A stretch of DNA of 64,000 nucleotides from Pseudanabaena yagii GIHE-NHR1 (GCF_012863495.1 NZ_JAAVJL010000001.1:1178001-1242000); one strand, 5' to 3'. Numbered from the stretch's first letter, positions 8,822 to 18,001 are shown. The notes: generated from the letters alone by a model not told the origin. Translations and numbers: made by a program.

Positions 8822-9238
8822 TTATTTCTTTTCATGCCTTGCATAGTCATCTTGAAAGCGAATAATGTCATCTTCACCCAAATATTCGCCATTTTGCACT
8901 TCAATCAAGATAAGCGGAATAATGCCCGGATTTTCAAGACGATGCGCTGTACATTTAGGTACATAGGTCGATTGATTTGTACTAATCATCGTTTCTTTGT
9001 CCGCACAGGTCACTTTGGCTGTACCAGAAACTACGATCCAATGTTCACTACGATGATGGTGCATTTGCAAACTGAGGCGATGACCAGGTTTAACCTCAAT
9101 ACGCTTAATTTTGTACCCACGTCCCTCCTCTAACGTAGTAAATGATCCCCAAGGTCTCTCTACGGTGGCATGAGCAGATTCCCCATTGAGATTGGCTAGA
9201 CTGGCGATCGCGGAAGGAGCTTCTTTTACTGGTGACAT
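8822..9238 (-). CDS. cupin-fold mannose-6-phosphate isomerase-type protein
   Basis: A single-domain cupin resembling the C-terminal part of type II phosphomannose isomerase/GDP-mannose pyrophosphorylase. Motifs: RPWGSFTTLEEG, IKRIEVKPGHRLSLQMH with the HHHRSEHWIVVSG metal-binding histidines, STYVPKCTAHRLENPG, and LIEVQNGEYLGEDDIIRFQDDY. It probably acts on sugar phosphates for mannose-containing polysaccharide. I start at the ATG at 9238 because homologues begin shortly before the RPWGSF region; an ATG at 9295 would add 19 hydrophobic residues of doubtful reality. It stands alone, divergent from the peroxiredoxin gene. Confidence 0.85.
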   Translation of the reverse strand: MSPVKEAPSAIASLANLNGESAHATVERPWGSFTTLEEGRGYKIKRIEVKPGHRLSLQMHHHRSEHWIVVSGTAKVTCADKETMISTNQSTYVPKCTAHRLENPGIIPLILIEVQNGEYLGEDDIIRFQDDYARHEKK

Positions 9239-9437
9239 AATTTGCAACTTAGAAAGCTGAACTGCTCCTAGAATAGCACTAAGCCAAATAATCATGATGA
9301 CCTAAATCACAGCTTAATTAATCATTAATTTGACTTTGATTTATCAAATTTAAAAGCCATCAAAAAATCCCTAAATAATGTTGTATCTAGCAACAAAATA
9401 CTCAACAAATTTATTATGTTTATTAGTTAAATAGCTT

Positions 9438-10007
9438 ATGCTTGAATACTTACGGGTGGGTAATCCTGCGCCAGATTTTGAAGCAGATGCAGTCATCGAT
9501 CAGGAATTCACCAAAATTAAACTTTCTAGTTATCAAAAGAATAAATACGTTGTTTTATTCTTTTATCCCCTTGACTTTACCTTTGTTTGCCCTACCGAAG
9601 TGCTTGCCTTTAGCGATCGCTATGATGAGTTTGCCAAATTAAATACGGAAGTAATCGGTATTTCCGTTGATAGCAAATATGCTCATCTTGCATGGATTCA
9701 AACCCCACTCGCTGATGGTGGACTGGGCGGAGATATTAAATGTCCATTAGTGTCTGATCTAACAAAGGCAATCGCCACTGCTTTTAATGTGCTTGACCCA
9801 TCTACAGGCGTAGCTTTGCGGGGATTATTTATCATTGACAAAGCAGGAATTGTCCAGCACGCAACTATCAACAACCTAGCCTTTGGACGTAGCATTGATG
9901 AAACTATCCGCACCCTCAAGGCAATTCAACATACCCAAATCCATGAAAACGAGGTTTGCCCCGTTGATTGGCAAGAAGGAATGGCAACAATCACAATTTT
10001 TAGTTAA
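9438..10007 (+). CDS. 2-Cys peroxiredoxin (thioredoxin peroxidase)
   Basis: Reduces H2O2 and organic peroxides using thioredoxin. The peroxidatic cysteine is Cys51 in [13 protein letters not shown]. The resolving cysteine is Cys174 in [25 protein letters not shown] is the segment tied to sensitivity to over-oxidation. Length of 189 residues is typical of the AhpC/Prx1 class. The C-terminus ends ITIFS instead of the usual longer YF-type tail of highly sensitive eukaryotic-like enzymes, so it may be more robust; this is inference. Its ATG at 9438 follows AT-rich promoter DNA with no obvious operon partner. Confidence 0.95.
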   Translation: MLEYLRVGNPAPDFEADAVIDQEFTKIKLSSYQKNKYVVLFFYPLDFTFVCPTEVLAFSDRYDEFAKLNTEVIGISVDSKYAHLAWIQTPLADGGLGGDIKCPLVSDLTKAIATAFNVLDPSTGVALRGLFIIDKAGIVQHATINNLAFGRSIDETIRTLKAIQHTQIHENEVCPVDWQEGMATITIFS

Positions 10008-10102
10008 CTAGGGTACAAATCAGAATCCTAAAATCAGTTAAGTTGACTTCATTAAAATTTAAAATTGTCAACTCATCTTAATGAGGAAAGCAAGTAGAGC
10101 GT

Positions 10103-10711
10103 ATGGCTGAGCAAAAAAAAGCTGTTTTAATGGTGCACATTGACCAATATCAAGGGCAACTGTGGCAAGCAGCTTTGGAAACCCAGCAATTGGAGGTAAC
10201 TTGGGAAAGTCCTAACTGTGATCTTGTGCAATATTTAGAGCAGTGCGATCGCCAAAATCTTCCCAATCTTCTACTGATGGATATAGCGCTCAAAAGCCCT
10301 AACTCAGAAACTTTGCAATCATCATCAGTATGTCAATGGGTAAAAAAACAACAGTCTGATACAAAAGTTGTCTTATTTAACCCTCGTCAAGAAAGAATCA
10401 AAGATATCGAACATAGCTGGGCATTAAGAAGAGGAGCAGTTGATGTCTTGCCACGCCTCTCAAGAGATAATTTAATTTCTGAAATCGCAAGAGTTACTGC
10501 CTTAATTGGCTGTTCATTAATTGCCCACCCCCTAGAAGCAATAGCCATTAGTATGGATGGAGTCTCCACAGTGGCACAAGAGAAGACAGTAGCGGTGACA
10601 CCCGTTGAAGCAATTAATGTAAACTCAAAGTCAGATATCACCAATAAGCCGAAAGTTGATACTAAGTCTGATACAGCAATAATGTATCGCGGCGTTAGAA
10701 TTAGAAGGTAG
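10103..10711 (+). CDS. degenerate response-regulator receiver protein
   Basis: 202 residues. The first ~130 look like a CheY fold, with LLLMDIALKSP supplying an aspartate (Asp60) at the phospho-acceptor position. The N-terminal acidic pair is reduced (only Asp14 in VHIDQ), and the late lysine is replaced by arginine (VLPRLSRDNL), so phosphotransfer is doubtful. A low-complexity Thr/Val/Lys linker follows, and the end is the basic YRGVRIRR, a tail I have seen on other cyanobacterial proteins. It lies 13 bases before the hydrolase gene, and the pair is probably co-transcribed. Function unknown. Confidence 0.6.
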   Translation: MAEQKKAVLMVHIDQYQGQLWQAALETQQLEVTWESPNCDLVQYLEQCDRQNLPNLLLMDIALKSPNSETLQSSSVCQWVKKQQSDTKVVLFNPRQERIKDIEHSWALRRGAVDVLPRLSRDNLISEIARVTALIGCSLIAHPLEAIAISMDGVSTVAQEKTVAVTPVEAINVNSKSDITNKPKVDTKSDTAIMYRGVRIRR

Positions 10712-10724
10712 TAGCCCTTAAATC

Positions 10725-11657
10725 ATGTCTAACAGTTCACCGCAGCAAGAGTGCTCTCAAGCTCAAAACTTCATATTATTTGCACAGCATGGGTGGGCGG
10801 ATACATATCACGACATTAACTACTTAGCTCAAGCATTAGTAGATCAATCATCAAGATCAAATATTCCTATCTATACGCCTGATCTTGGTTGGATTAATAC
10901 TTGGCTCACCATAACTCCACTAATCGATAAAGTTGAACGGATTGCAATAGAAGCGATCGCCCAATATCCAGATCTCCCCCTACGCATTGTTGGTCACTCG
11001 ATGGGTGGATTAATCTGGCTCGAAGTTTTAAATCGCCATCAGGAATGGTGGCACAAAGTCCATAGCCTAGTCCTAGTTGCCTCACCTGTTGGTGGCTCTG
11101 ATTTGGGTAGATTATTCGATCCATTGCGTTTATTTCCTCTAATTGCCCGTGACCTAGGCACAAATCGTCGCCCCATTGCTGAAGCGATCGCATCCCAAAT
11201 CCCCACATTATCCATCGTTGGCAATGTAGGTAATCACACAGATGGCACAGTACCTATAGGCTGTTCGCAGTTTAATTATGCAAGCCTTGTCTATCTAGAT
11301 GGGTTACGTCATCCCACACTTAAAAATCATCCCAGAGTTGCGGAAGCCATCCGCCAATTTTGGAATCGACCAGTAATTGCACCCCTACCAACAGATAGTG
11401 CTTCGCAATTAATAACCAAACTAAGAGCGATCGACCTCACCGAAACCAATAACCAAAGTTTTCAATATGCTCAAGTAATCAAAACCTATCCAGATGACAC
11501 AAAACTTTGGGTATGGAAAAACTATCTGCAAGTTACTCATATTTTTGTCAGTGACAGTATTGCAGAAGACCAAGGTTCAATCGATCGATGTATCTACACA
11601 GCTTTCACAGGTTGGAAAGATCAAGATAAATTGGTAATTGCTCTCAAAAATTTATAG
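10725..11657 (+). CDS. alpha/beta hydrolase, lipase/PGAP1-like
   Basis: 310 residues with an N-terminal hydrolase core. FAQHGWADT is the oxyanion-hole region, and the nucleophile elbow GHSMGG has Ser92. The GTVPIGCSQF and DGLRHPTLKNHPRV regions carry the likely acid and histidine. No signal peptide or membrane segment, so cytoplasmic. The last ~90 residues (after APLPTDSASQL) form an additional small domain I do not recognise. Substrate unknown. A strong terminator follows. Confidence 0.82.
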   Translation: MSNSSPQQECSQAQNFILFAQHGWADTYHDINYLAQALVDQSSRSNIPIYTPDLGWINTWLTITPLIDKVERIAIEAIAQYPDLPLRIVGHSMGGLIWLEVLNRHQEWWHKVHSLVLVASPVGGSDLGRLFDPLRLFPLIARDLGTNRRPIAEAIASQIPTLSIVGNVGNHTDGTVPIGCSQFNYASLVYLDGLRHPTLKNHPRVAEAIRQFWNRPVIAPLPTDSASQLITKLRAIDLTETNNQSFQYAQVIKTYPDDTKLWVWKNYLQVTHIFVSDSIAEDQGSIDRCIYTAFTGWKDQDKLVIALKNL

Positions 11658-11668
11658 ATTTATCAGCA

Positions 11669-11698
11669 AAAAAGCTCACACTTAGTGTGAGCTTTTTT
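11669..11698 (+). terminator. intrinsic terminator after the hydrolase gene
   Basis: AAAGCTCACAC, a TTA loop, then GTGTGAGC with a run of six T. Because the left arm is preceded by A-rich DNA it can also act for the leftward PEP-CTERM-like gene ending at 11731. Confidence 0.88.
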
Positions 11699-11730
11699 GT
11701 TGAGTTGAAGGTATGGCAATTTATCGGAAA

Positions 11731-12669
11731 CTAGGAATTAATATCTTTCTTGTTTCTCAGGGAGTGAATAGCTTTATTACCTAAATACAATGCACCCAGA
11801 ATACCGATACCTAAATTAGGTGAAAAATCGAAAGGTATTGGAGCGGTAGAAAACTGTGCATTATCAATAAAGTTTCCATAGGAAGTAGTATTAGTAGCAT
11901 TCTGAGCAATAGTCGAACCGTCAGACGTTGTAGTATTAAGCCCGTTGGTTGATGTTAATGCTGAATATGAAAATCTAACAGTCTTAGCAGAAGTACTAGT
12001 ATCTACAAAAAATGCAGAAAAAGCAGATGACTGATAATTAAACCACCCATTGTTAGCTCCTGGATTTGCAGGGTCTAACAACTTAGTTAGAAAATCTCTC
12101 TGGAAAAGAGTTGTTCCCCCACTAGTTATTGCACCATTGGCATCTGTTGTCGCACCAGTCATATCCGTAATCGTGAGTTGAATGATATTAATAGCAACAT
12201 TGGTATTACCTTGATTTTCTCTTGCTCGATGCCAAAAATCGAAGTAAAGCTGAGTCTGTCCGCCAGTCACTGGAGCTACTATCTCCTGATATAGAGAAGC
12301 TGCAGTAATTGCATTAATTTCAGCAAACTGATTGCCATTGGCAGTATTAGCTACAGTTACTGGCACTAGTGCTCCACCACTAAACCCAGATTGCCATAGC
12401 TCTATACCACCGTCTGCTGCAGTTGTTCTCCATCCCGTTATATTGTTTTCGGTAGTAACTACAAAATTGCTACCTGTTCTCGTTACAGGAGATGATTCAT
12501 ATTGAGAATCACCGTTTATAACAGGCAACGTTGTAACACTGTCAGCCTCAAAGCTGGGGTTAACTAGTGAAATAGCTTGAGCAGAACCGAAAGACAGAGT
12601 ATTACTTGCAATTAGAACTAATGCACCTAGTAGACTTGCATTTTTGACGGATGTGGTAAATGTCTTCAT
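11731..12669 (-). CDS. exported PEP-CTERM-like protein with PFDFSP sorting tail
   Basis: 312 residues. A signal peptide occupies about 1-32 (SLLGALVLIASNTLSFGSAQA, cleavage likely at AQA). The body is Thr/Asn/Ser-rich and probably beta-structured; it starts LVNPSFEAD and resembles the carbohydrate-binding-like ectodomains of PEP-CTERM proteins (HWRARENQG-like segment at about 145). The C-terminus has PIPFDFSPNLGIGILG, a hydrophobic helix and a basic end (RNKKD). That layout matches the cyanobacterial PEP-CTERM variant with a PFEFSP motif, implying sorting by a cyanoexosortase. The exosortase is not in this window. Low HIP1 density. Confidence 0.7.
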   Translation of the reverse strand: MKTFTTSVKNASLLGALVLIASNTLSFGSAQAISLVNPSFEADSVTTLPVINGDSQYESSPVTRTGSNFVVTTENNITGWRTTAADGGIELWQSGFSGGALVPVTVANTANGNQFAEINAITAASLYQEIVAPVTGGQTQLYFDFWHRARENQGNTNVAINIIQLTITDMTGATTDANGAITSGGTTLFQRDFLTKLLDPANPGANNGWFNYQSSAFSAFFVDTSTSAKTVRFSYSALTSTNGLNTTTSDGSTIAQNATNTTSYGNFIDNAQFSTAPIPFDFSPNLGIGILGALYLGNKAIHSLRNKKDINS

Positions 12670-13003
12670 AGGACTTGTGGTTAAGAATATTTAGGTTAAT
12701 GTACGCGATCTGTCTCAAGCTGCTATCCGACTTTAGTTAAAACCTGCCACCACTTTTGAATCAATAAATTTATTAACTAAATGATACCCAAGATTTAATA
12801 GTAAAGAAAGTTTATATCATATCCATATTGATTTAGACAAATAAGTAAAGCATTTTAAAGCTCTTATGGGGCTACGTATTATCTCTAGAGGTATCAAGAC
12901 TCTCATTTAATTCTTTTGTATTTCCCGCATTCAACACATTAAGATGTAAAGCCTAAATATGTCTAGATCAAATAATGGAATTGGTATGATAGGAATAATC
13001 AGT
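12670..13003. other. 334-bp AT-rich intergenic region
   Basis: Upstream of the PEP-CTERM-like gene and downstream of the leftward methyltransferase gene. I see no conserved element, no clear hairpin with a T-tract and no gene-like frame. It is AT-rich, as are its two neighbours. Confidence 0.5.
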
Positions 13004-13708
13004 TTATTTAATAGCTTCAAGATTAAGACTTACAGGATAATATTTGCCATTTACTAAAAGCTTGCGTCCTGAATTATCATCAAAAGTGGTCAGCTCATCC
13101 GTACCTGGTGTCCACTCTCTTACTTGAGAAAAACCAACTTTAAGTAATATTTCCGTCAAGCTGGATTGATTAAATATTGTCATGTGAAAATTATACTTAT
13201 AATCTTGTCCACCCATTAGTATGCCGACAATTGAATTCGCACTATTATCATTGTCTTTATAAATATTTAATATCAGATCAAAATCTGGTACGGAAAGACG
13301 AAGAATACCATCTTTTTTTAAGACTCTAAACCATTCAGCCAATACAAGTTCAACTCTAATATGATGTGAAAAATGCTCTAAACAGTGACAGGCATAAATT
13401 AAATCGACTTTATTGTCTGGCAAAAATGATAAATCATCAATATTTCTAACATAGTGGATGTGTGAAGCAGGTAATCCATCAACATTAATAAATTTACTAT
13501 GTTTAATATCCCCACATCCAAGATGCAAATTATATCTTCCATTTAAATCAGGGATAGGAGGACGAACAAATTGTCTTTTGATCTTTGCTAAAAAGACCTT
13601 GTAGCTAGATCCTAAGCTTGATAATCCATTGTAGTAATGAGATAACTTCATACGATATCTATATTTAATAGATGATGGAAGAAGTTTCTTAAAACTGTTT
13701 TTAATCAT
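13004..13708 (-). CDS. class I SAM-dependent methyltransferase (Methyltransf_11 type)
   Basis: 234 residues. The SAM-binding glycine loop is YNLHLGCGDIKHSKFINVDG (about 60-79). The acidic DLIYACHCLEHFSH follows, with RVLKKDGILRLSVPDFD as the post-IV strand; all are typical of the small-molecule or sugar methyltransferases found in polysaccharide clusters. The first ~55 residues are basic and unconserved. It is AT-rich with no HIP1 and stands alone between long gaps, which suggests horizontal acquisition. Substrate unknown; glycan or lipid modification is a guess from relatives. Confidence 0.8.
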   Translation of the reverse strand: MIKNSFKKLLPSSIKYRYRMKLSHYYNGLSSLGSSYKVFLAKIKRQFVRPPIPDLNGRYNLHLGCGDIKHSKFINVDGLPASHIHYVRNIDDLSFLPDNKVDLIYACHCLEHFSHHIRVELVLAEWFRVLKKDGILRLSVPDFDLILNIYKDNDNSANSIVGILMGGQDYKYNFHMTIFNQSSLTEILLKVGFSQVREWTPGTDELTTFDDNSGRKLLVNGKYYPVSLNLEAIK

Positions 13709-13982
13709 AATTTTTTGATGTTATAGATGAACTTTGCTACTTTTATCAGTTTATTTAACTGTCTAAGTCTTTTACTAAGTTACAGAATCATTTTATAAGA
13801 TTCATTAACTTGATTTTATGAAGAAAATGCGAGAATATTTTTGACAAAAAGATAACATAGGAGATAACGATCATTATCCATTTGCGAAAATCTTTGACTT
13901 TGACTAAGCTGCAGTGCTTTTACTTGATTAGAAATTGCTGTGACTATAATCTTCTCTCAAATCATTTCGGATTGCTATAGAT

Positions 13983-14819
13983 TTAATTTTGCATCTCTTT
14001 AATTAATTGCATAATAACTTGGCTGTCCTCAGCGTAGGGGATATGTTGTAGATAGTTTTCGAGATCTATTCTTGACTCGGTAAAGCGTTCGAGTTGATAG
14101 CAAATTAAACCCCGATCGCGCCATTGTGTAGGCACGTTTGGATTCAGCATTAGAGATCGCTCGATAGTTGCTAATGCTTTGTTGGGTTCATGGCGACGCA
14201 AATAAATTAGTTTTAAATTGTTAAGCAAACGGTCTAGAATGCGGCGAATGCTGACGGGTTCCAGATATTCTGGCTGAAGAGGAACTCTTTGGCCATATAG
14301 TTGAGCTAATTTATTCTCACAATCTTCAGGAAATAAAATTTCACCTTTATTATAGGGATCGATAAAAATTTCTAGATCTGGATGTTGAGGACGGATCAGA
14401 AAGTGTCCAGGGAAACTAATTCCTTCGATAGGAAATCCAAGGCGATCGCCTATTGCCATATAAATAATTGATAACGATATGGGGATTCCTAGGCGACGAT
14501 CTAGAACATCATTGATGAAGCTATTACGTGGATTGTAATAGTCCGTATCATTGCCACAGAAGGCTTTCTCAATAAATAGGTATTGATTGATCTCTTGTAC
14601 TATTTTGAGAGGATAACGAGTCTTGGCTAAACGGGGTTGCAAATCATCCACCATCTGTTCCAAAATTTCTCGATAATGTCCGAGATCCATCTTGGGATAT
14701 TCTTCCCATGCGATCGCCAATGCTCCTTCGAGCAAATGGTTAATGGTTATCTCAGAGTCAGGCGTATGGGCAATTTGCCAAAACTTTTGCCTTGCGGGGG
14801 AAAGACTTAACACGATCAT
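13983..14819 (-). CDS. SirB1-family transglutaminase-like protein with TPR tail
   Basis: 278 residues. The SirB1 N-terminal/transglutaminase-like core has the NSFINDVLDRRLGIPISLSI region, then GISFPGHFLIR with the catalytic-type His, and FIDPYNKGEILF. The C-terminal ~90 residues form tetratricopeptide-like helices (RRHEPNKALATIERSLMLNP, then QWRDRGLICYQLERFTESR). In this family the usual cysteine before the GIP motif is often lost, and I see none here (RRLGIPIS), so protease activity is doubtful. It ends a two-gene leftward unit, five bases after the HTH gene's stop. Confidence 0.82.
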   Translation of the reverse strand: MIVLSLSPARQKFWQIAHTPDSEITINHLLEGALAIAWEEYPKMDLGHYREILEQMVDDLQPRLAKTRYPLKIVQEINQYLFIEKAFCGNDTDYYNPRNSFINDVLDRRLGIPISLSIIYMAIGDRLGFPIEGISFPGHFLIRPQHPDLEIFIDPYNKGEILFPEDCENKLAQLYGQRVPLQPEYLEPVSIRRILDRLLNNLKLIYLRRHEPNKALATIERSLMLNPNVPTQWRDRGLICYQLERFTESRIDLENYLQHIPYAEDSQVIMQLIKEMQN

Positions 14820-14824
14820 TAAAA

Positions 14825-15691
14825 TTAATTGAGTGTATATACTTGACCGCTAAAAAGAATGCGGGTAATGCCTTTCTGCACAAGTTTAGGGCGCGTAATA
14901 TGAATGAGGTCGCTGGGGAATTTGATCACACGCTGATTATGGTGAGAAAAACGCCGCGCTACACGATGGTTATCAAAAATTGGGATGGTCTTGGATAGTG
15001 ATTCTTCAGGAGGGATTGAACCTAGATCCTTAAAATCCTTAAGGGGACGGGTGATAATCTCGGCAATGCGATCGACAACTATGTAGCAAATCACTGGTAA
15101 ATCAGCTTCGTCTAGTGGCAAAATTTCAAGGTGATCGCTGGCACTATGAGTACCATGCAAATCGGCAAACATCGTCAGGCTCGATTCGGTATCTTCTTCG
15201 GAGAAATCTAGCTCATCTTCACTCAGGTCAAGATTATCTTCATCGACTAGATCATCTTCAGATTCGTCATCGTCCTCTAGATCTTCATCTTCTAGATCTG
15301 CATCCTCTAGATCTACGTCTTCAAAGTTGCCCACGGTCATATTCAGGTTGTCATCTAGCTGCTGGTCATCCATTGCGATCGCCGTTTCTTCACCTTGCTC
15401 AAAGTTGTTAATCTCATCGGGAATAATTGACATATCATCGGGAATCAATGCAAGTTGATTTACCTGAAAATTGCCAAGATCGTGATTTACTCGCGATCCT
15501 CTTTTCCCTTTAGCCTGTTTTTGGCTTACCAATTGTCGATATTCCTCAGCAGGCATTAGCTCCTGTAGCAGTCGTGAAACTGTACTCGTACTAATGCCAA
15601 ACTGCTTCGCCAAGTTAACCGTAGTCGCGTCAGAGTCGCGATAAAGGCGAAGTATTTCTTGTTTTTCATCCAGCGCAAGTTTAACAGCCAT
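14825..15691 (-). CDS. helix-turn-helix DNA-binding protein with very acidic centre
   Basis: 288 residues. A homeodomain-like HTH occupies about 5-55 (LDEKQEILRLYRDSD, then TTVNLAKQFGISTSTVSRLL), of the kind seen in Hin recombinases and transposase N-termini. A basic KGKRGSR patch follows. About 125-165 is a strongly acidic stretch of DLED-type repeats. The C-terminal part (FKDLGSIP to IKFPSDLIHITRPKLV) is conserved among cyanobacterial proteins often mislabelled as transposases. There is no catalytic DDE core, so I call it a regulator or nucleoid-type protein. It is co-transcribed with the SirB1-like gene. Confidence 0.65.
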   Translation of the reverse strand: MAVKLALDEKQEILRLYRDSDATTVNLAKQFGISTSTVSRLLQELMPAEEYRQLVSQKQAKGKRGSRVNHDLGNFQVNQLALIPDDMSIIPDEINNFEQGEETAIAMDDQQLDDNLNMTVGNFEDVDLEDADLEDEDLEDDDESEDDLVDEDNLDLSEDELDFSEEDTESSLTMFADLHGTHSASDHLEILPLDEADLPVICYIVVDRIAEIITRPLKDFKDLGSIPPEESLSKTIPIFDNHRVARRFSHHNQRVIKFPSDLIHITRPKLVQKGITRILFSGQVYTLN

Positions 15692-15901
15692 TGATTTGGG
15701 AAACCCAGAAACCGCATCTACGAACCAATCAATATCTTAACGCTTGAGCGTATGGATTAGAGTCCTAATATGTGGCGCATTGGGCAAAAACATACTAGAA
15801 CTTGCTAAATATTTAGGTAAGGCAAGCCATCCATTACATAATTATTTAGTGAAATATCTTAAATGGCTGATTACATTAGGTTTCTAAGCCCCCCTAGATA
15901 T

Positions 15902-16852
15902 TTAATTAAACTTGACAGTTGGTAAGTGATTTCCTATGTATCCAATGATAATTTTTTGTGGTTGCTCTGGATAAAAATATATACGCCAAGCTAAAGGAGT
16001 AAGTCGAACATGCCAGCTAAAAATGCGGTTTTTTCCGTCGGGACAGGTAAAAGTATGTTCTTGTGAATATTTTTGTAGCGTAGCCTCACTTTCAGGAGTA
16101 GTTTTACTTAACTTTTTTGCATCAAAATTGCCTTCTGTCCAACCTTCTGAATATTTTTGTAACTCAAATAATCTTTTTGTCACTGGAGAAAGCATCAAAT
16201 TACCAATCGATAAACTTTGTAGCTGATTTTTTACAGAACCACAAAATTGAAGATTTGGGAATAAATCATCTTTCTGGCTCCATAAATCTCTCCCATCAAT
16301 ATTGCTATGAATACGATTCTTAAACCAGTCAATGTGATCTTGTAGATGTTCTTTTCGACTTGCATGAACAATTGCTATTTTTTTATCATCTTCGTCAATG
16401 GAGATAACATCTAAATCTAAGTAACTGCAATCCCAACAGATTTCTGAGAGTAAACTTACTGAAATAATATCCAGTAGGTAAGCAACACCAAGTCCGAGAG
16501 CGGGTTTACCCTGATATCGAAATTCATAAGAACCTCTATTATTTTCAAGTAATTGGACTTCGTCAGAATCTGGTGCACCTTCAGAAAAAGGAGCTTTTGT
16601 ACTAAGAGATCTAATAAATCGCCGTTCTTCCTTATCTACATCAATGTCATTCAACCATCGACGTAAAGTATAGTCAGATGCTAATAAAGTTAAGTGAAAA
16701 TCATATTGCGTTATTAGGATAGCTCGACTTTTAGTCTCAGCGTTTATAGATCTCACAGTTTGCATTAGGTTAGACATCCATTGACGAGCTATGGATGTAT
16801 TTGGGGCAGGAGTTTCTATAGACAACTCATTTAAGACAATATCTAGAGCCAT
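15902..16852 (-). CDS. unknown protein of the DUF262/AAA operon (third gene)
   Basis: 316 residues that I do not recognise as a named family. About 1-80 is alpha-helical and hydrophilic. A mid segment, GKPALGLGVAYLLDIISVSL, is hydrophobic but too polar for a certain membrane helix. A tryptophan/aspartate-rich part follows (SEICWDCSYLDLDVISID). The last ~50 residues (IFSWHVRLTPLAWRIYF, then IIIGYIGNHLPT) have the alternating beta pattern and late HLPT of RelE/HigB-like interferase folds; that similarity is weak and is inference. The start is three bases after the ATPase stop, so translation is coupled. It is the likely effector or specificity factor of the system. Confidence 0.75.
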   Translation of the reverse strand: MALDIVLNELSIETPAPNTSIARQWMSNLMQTVRSINAETKSRAILITQYDFHLTLLASDYTLRRWLNDIDVDKEERRFIRSLSTKAPFSEGAPDSDEVQLLENNRGSYEFRYQGKPALGLGVAYLLDIISVSLLSEICWDCSYLDLDVISIDEDDKKIAIVHASRKEHLQDHIDWFKNRIHSNIDGRDLWSQKDDLFPNLQFCGSVKNQLQSLSIGNLMLSPVTKRLFELQKYSEGWTEGNFDAKKLSKTTPESEATLQKYSQEHTFTCPDGKNRIFSWHVRLTPLAWRIYFYPEQPQKIIIGYIGNHLPTVKFN

Positions 16853-16855
16853 ATT

Positions 16856-17971
16856 TCACCCCTGAGCAGGCTCCAACAAAGCATCTAAGCTTTTGTCCCA
16901 TTCATCAAAAAAGCCATCTGGCCACTGATCAATTCGACCGTTTCGATCAATGCGAGGTGATGATACTTGAGTAGATGCTTGATCATTTTGTTCAATGCGT
17001 TGAAAGAAATGTAAGCAAACGTCTTCTGGTTTGATTTTGCCTCCATGTACTGCAAGCCGAACACCATTTAGCACATGATCGCTATGGGTTTCTAGGACAA
17101 CTTGCACACCACAATTAGCTGCAATAGCCAATAAATTCCCCATCATTGCTTGTCCTTGAGGATGAAGATGCGCCTCTGGATTTTCGAGAAGGAGGAGTGT
17201 ACCTGCTGGTGCGGATAATATAGCGATAAGGATTGGTAATGTACAGGTAATCCCAAATCCGACATTAGTTGCTCGATAGGGATTGCTCAGTCCATAGGAA
17301 TATTGCAAACTGACTAAACCCATATCAGGACTTAACTTTCTCTCAATCTTTGTTCCCGGACTAACTTCTCCCATCCAAGCCCTGACCTGTTCAATTAAGC
17401 TATCGGATTCAGCTTTTGGGTGACTAAGGGCAACGTTGGGGATATTCTCATCTCTATAAACTGACAAAAAATGTGCTGCATATTCTCCTCTAGTGCCAAT
17501 TTGTCTAAGTTGCCGCACTTGAAATTCTGATGTTTCAAAAAATGGACGAGGACCAATTCGTTCTGCGGTAAGGTATTGAAAAGAGTTATTAAAGAGGCTT
17601 GTATTATAAATTTTAGGATAAATAGGTTTTGAATTTAATTTCAAAACATCAGCCACTCTATTGTAATTAAATAGCCATACACCTTCTTTGCCATCTTTCC
17701 AACTAACCTTAAAGCCAATTTGATCTTCTGCTGCCCCTTCAAATAGTGCATCCTGTGCAGTGCCAATAGTAACTAAATCACCATTAAGTGCTAAGCCAGA
17801 ATCAGGAAGAAGTCCTTGATAATATGATTGTCGCAACAATAAAAGTGATTGAATAAATGTGGATTTTCCAGAACTATTAAGACCAGTTAGAAGTGTTATA
17901 TTACCTAATTTTAGAGTTTGTTTTTCAAAACATTTAAAATTTGTTAATCCTATTGTTTCAATCATGTTCAA
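16856..17971 (-). CDS. AAA15-type ATPase with C-terminal DUF3696 region
   Basis: 371 residues of the SMC/OLD-like AAA class. Walker A is GLNSSGKST at 30-38, after the typical IGLTNFKCFEKQTLKLGNIT opening. NVGFGI sits at the ABC-signature position. Walker B is LLLLENPEAHLHP and the D/H-loop region is VVLETHSDHVLNGVR. The end has the DUF3696-type IDRNGRIDQWPDGFFDEWD. There is no Toprim domain, so it is not an OLD nuclease. It sits centrally in the operon: 30 bases after the DUF262 gene and 3 bases before the unknown gene. Such ATPases commonly act as sensors or motors in phage-defence systems. Confidence 0.85.
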   Translation of the reverse strand: MNMIETIGLTNFKCFEKQTLKLGNITLLTGLNSSGKSTFIQSLLLLRQSYYQGLLPDSGLALNGDLVTIGTAQDALFEGAAEDQIGFKVSWKDGKEGVWLFNYNRVADVLKLNSKPIYPKIYNTSLFNNSFQYLTAERIGPRPFFETSEFQVRQLRQIGTRGEYAAHFLSVYRDENIPNVALSHPKAESDSLIEQVRAWMGEVSPGTKIERKLSPDMGLVSLQYSYGLSNPYRATNVGFGITCTLPILIAILSAPAGTLLLLENPEAHLHPQGQAMMGNLLAIAANCGVQVVLETHSDHVLNGVRLAVHGGKIKPEDVCLHFFQRIEQNDQASTQVSSPRIDRNGRIDQWPDGFFDEWDKSLDALLEPAQG

Positions 17972-18001
17972 TTTTCTTTTTTATTATATTAAGTTCTTAT
18001 T

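Noticed and set aside
15115-15411. 98-codon frame rich in His/Leu opposite the HTH gene
   Set aside because: It is the antisense reading of the acidic GAT/GAA block; repetition of HLLDLHPLDL mirrors the DLED codons.
14825-15691. Calling the HTH protein a transposase
   Set aside because: Only the HTH head resembles transposases. No DDE/DDD catalytic core and no inverted repeats flank the gene.
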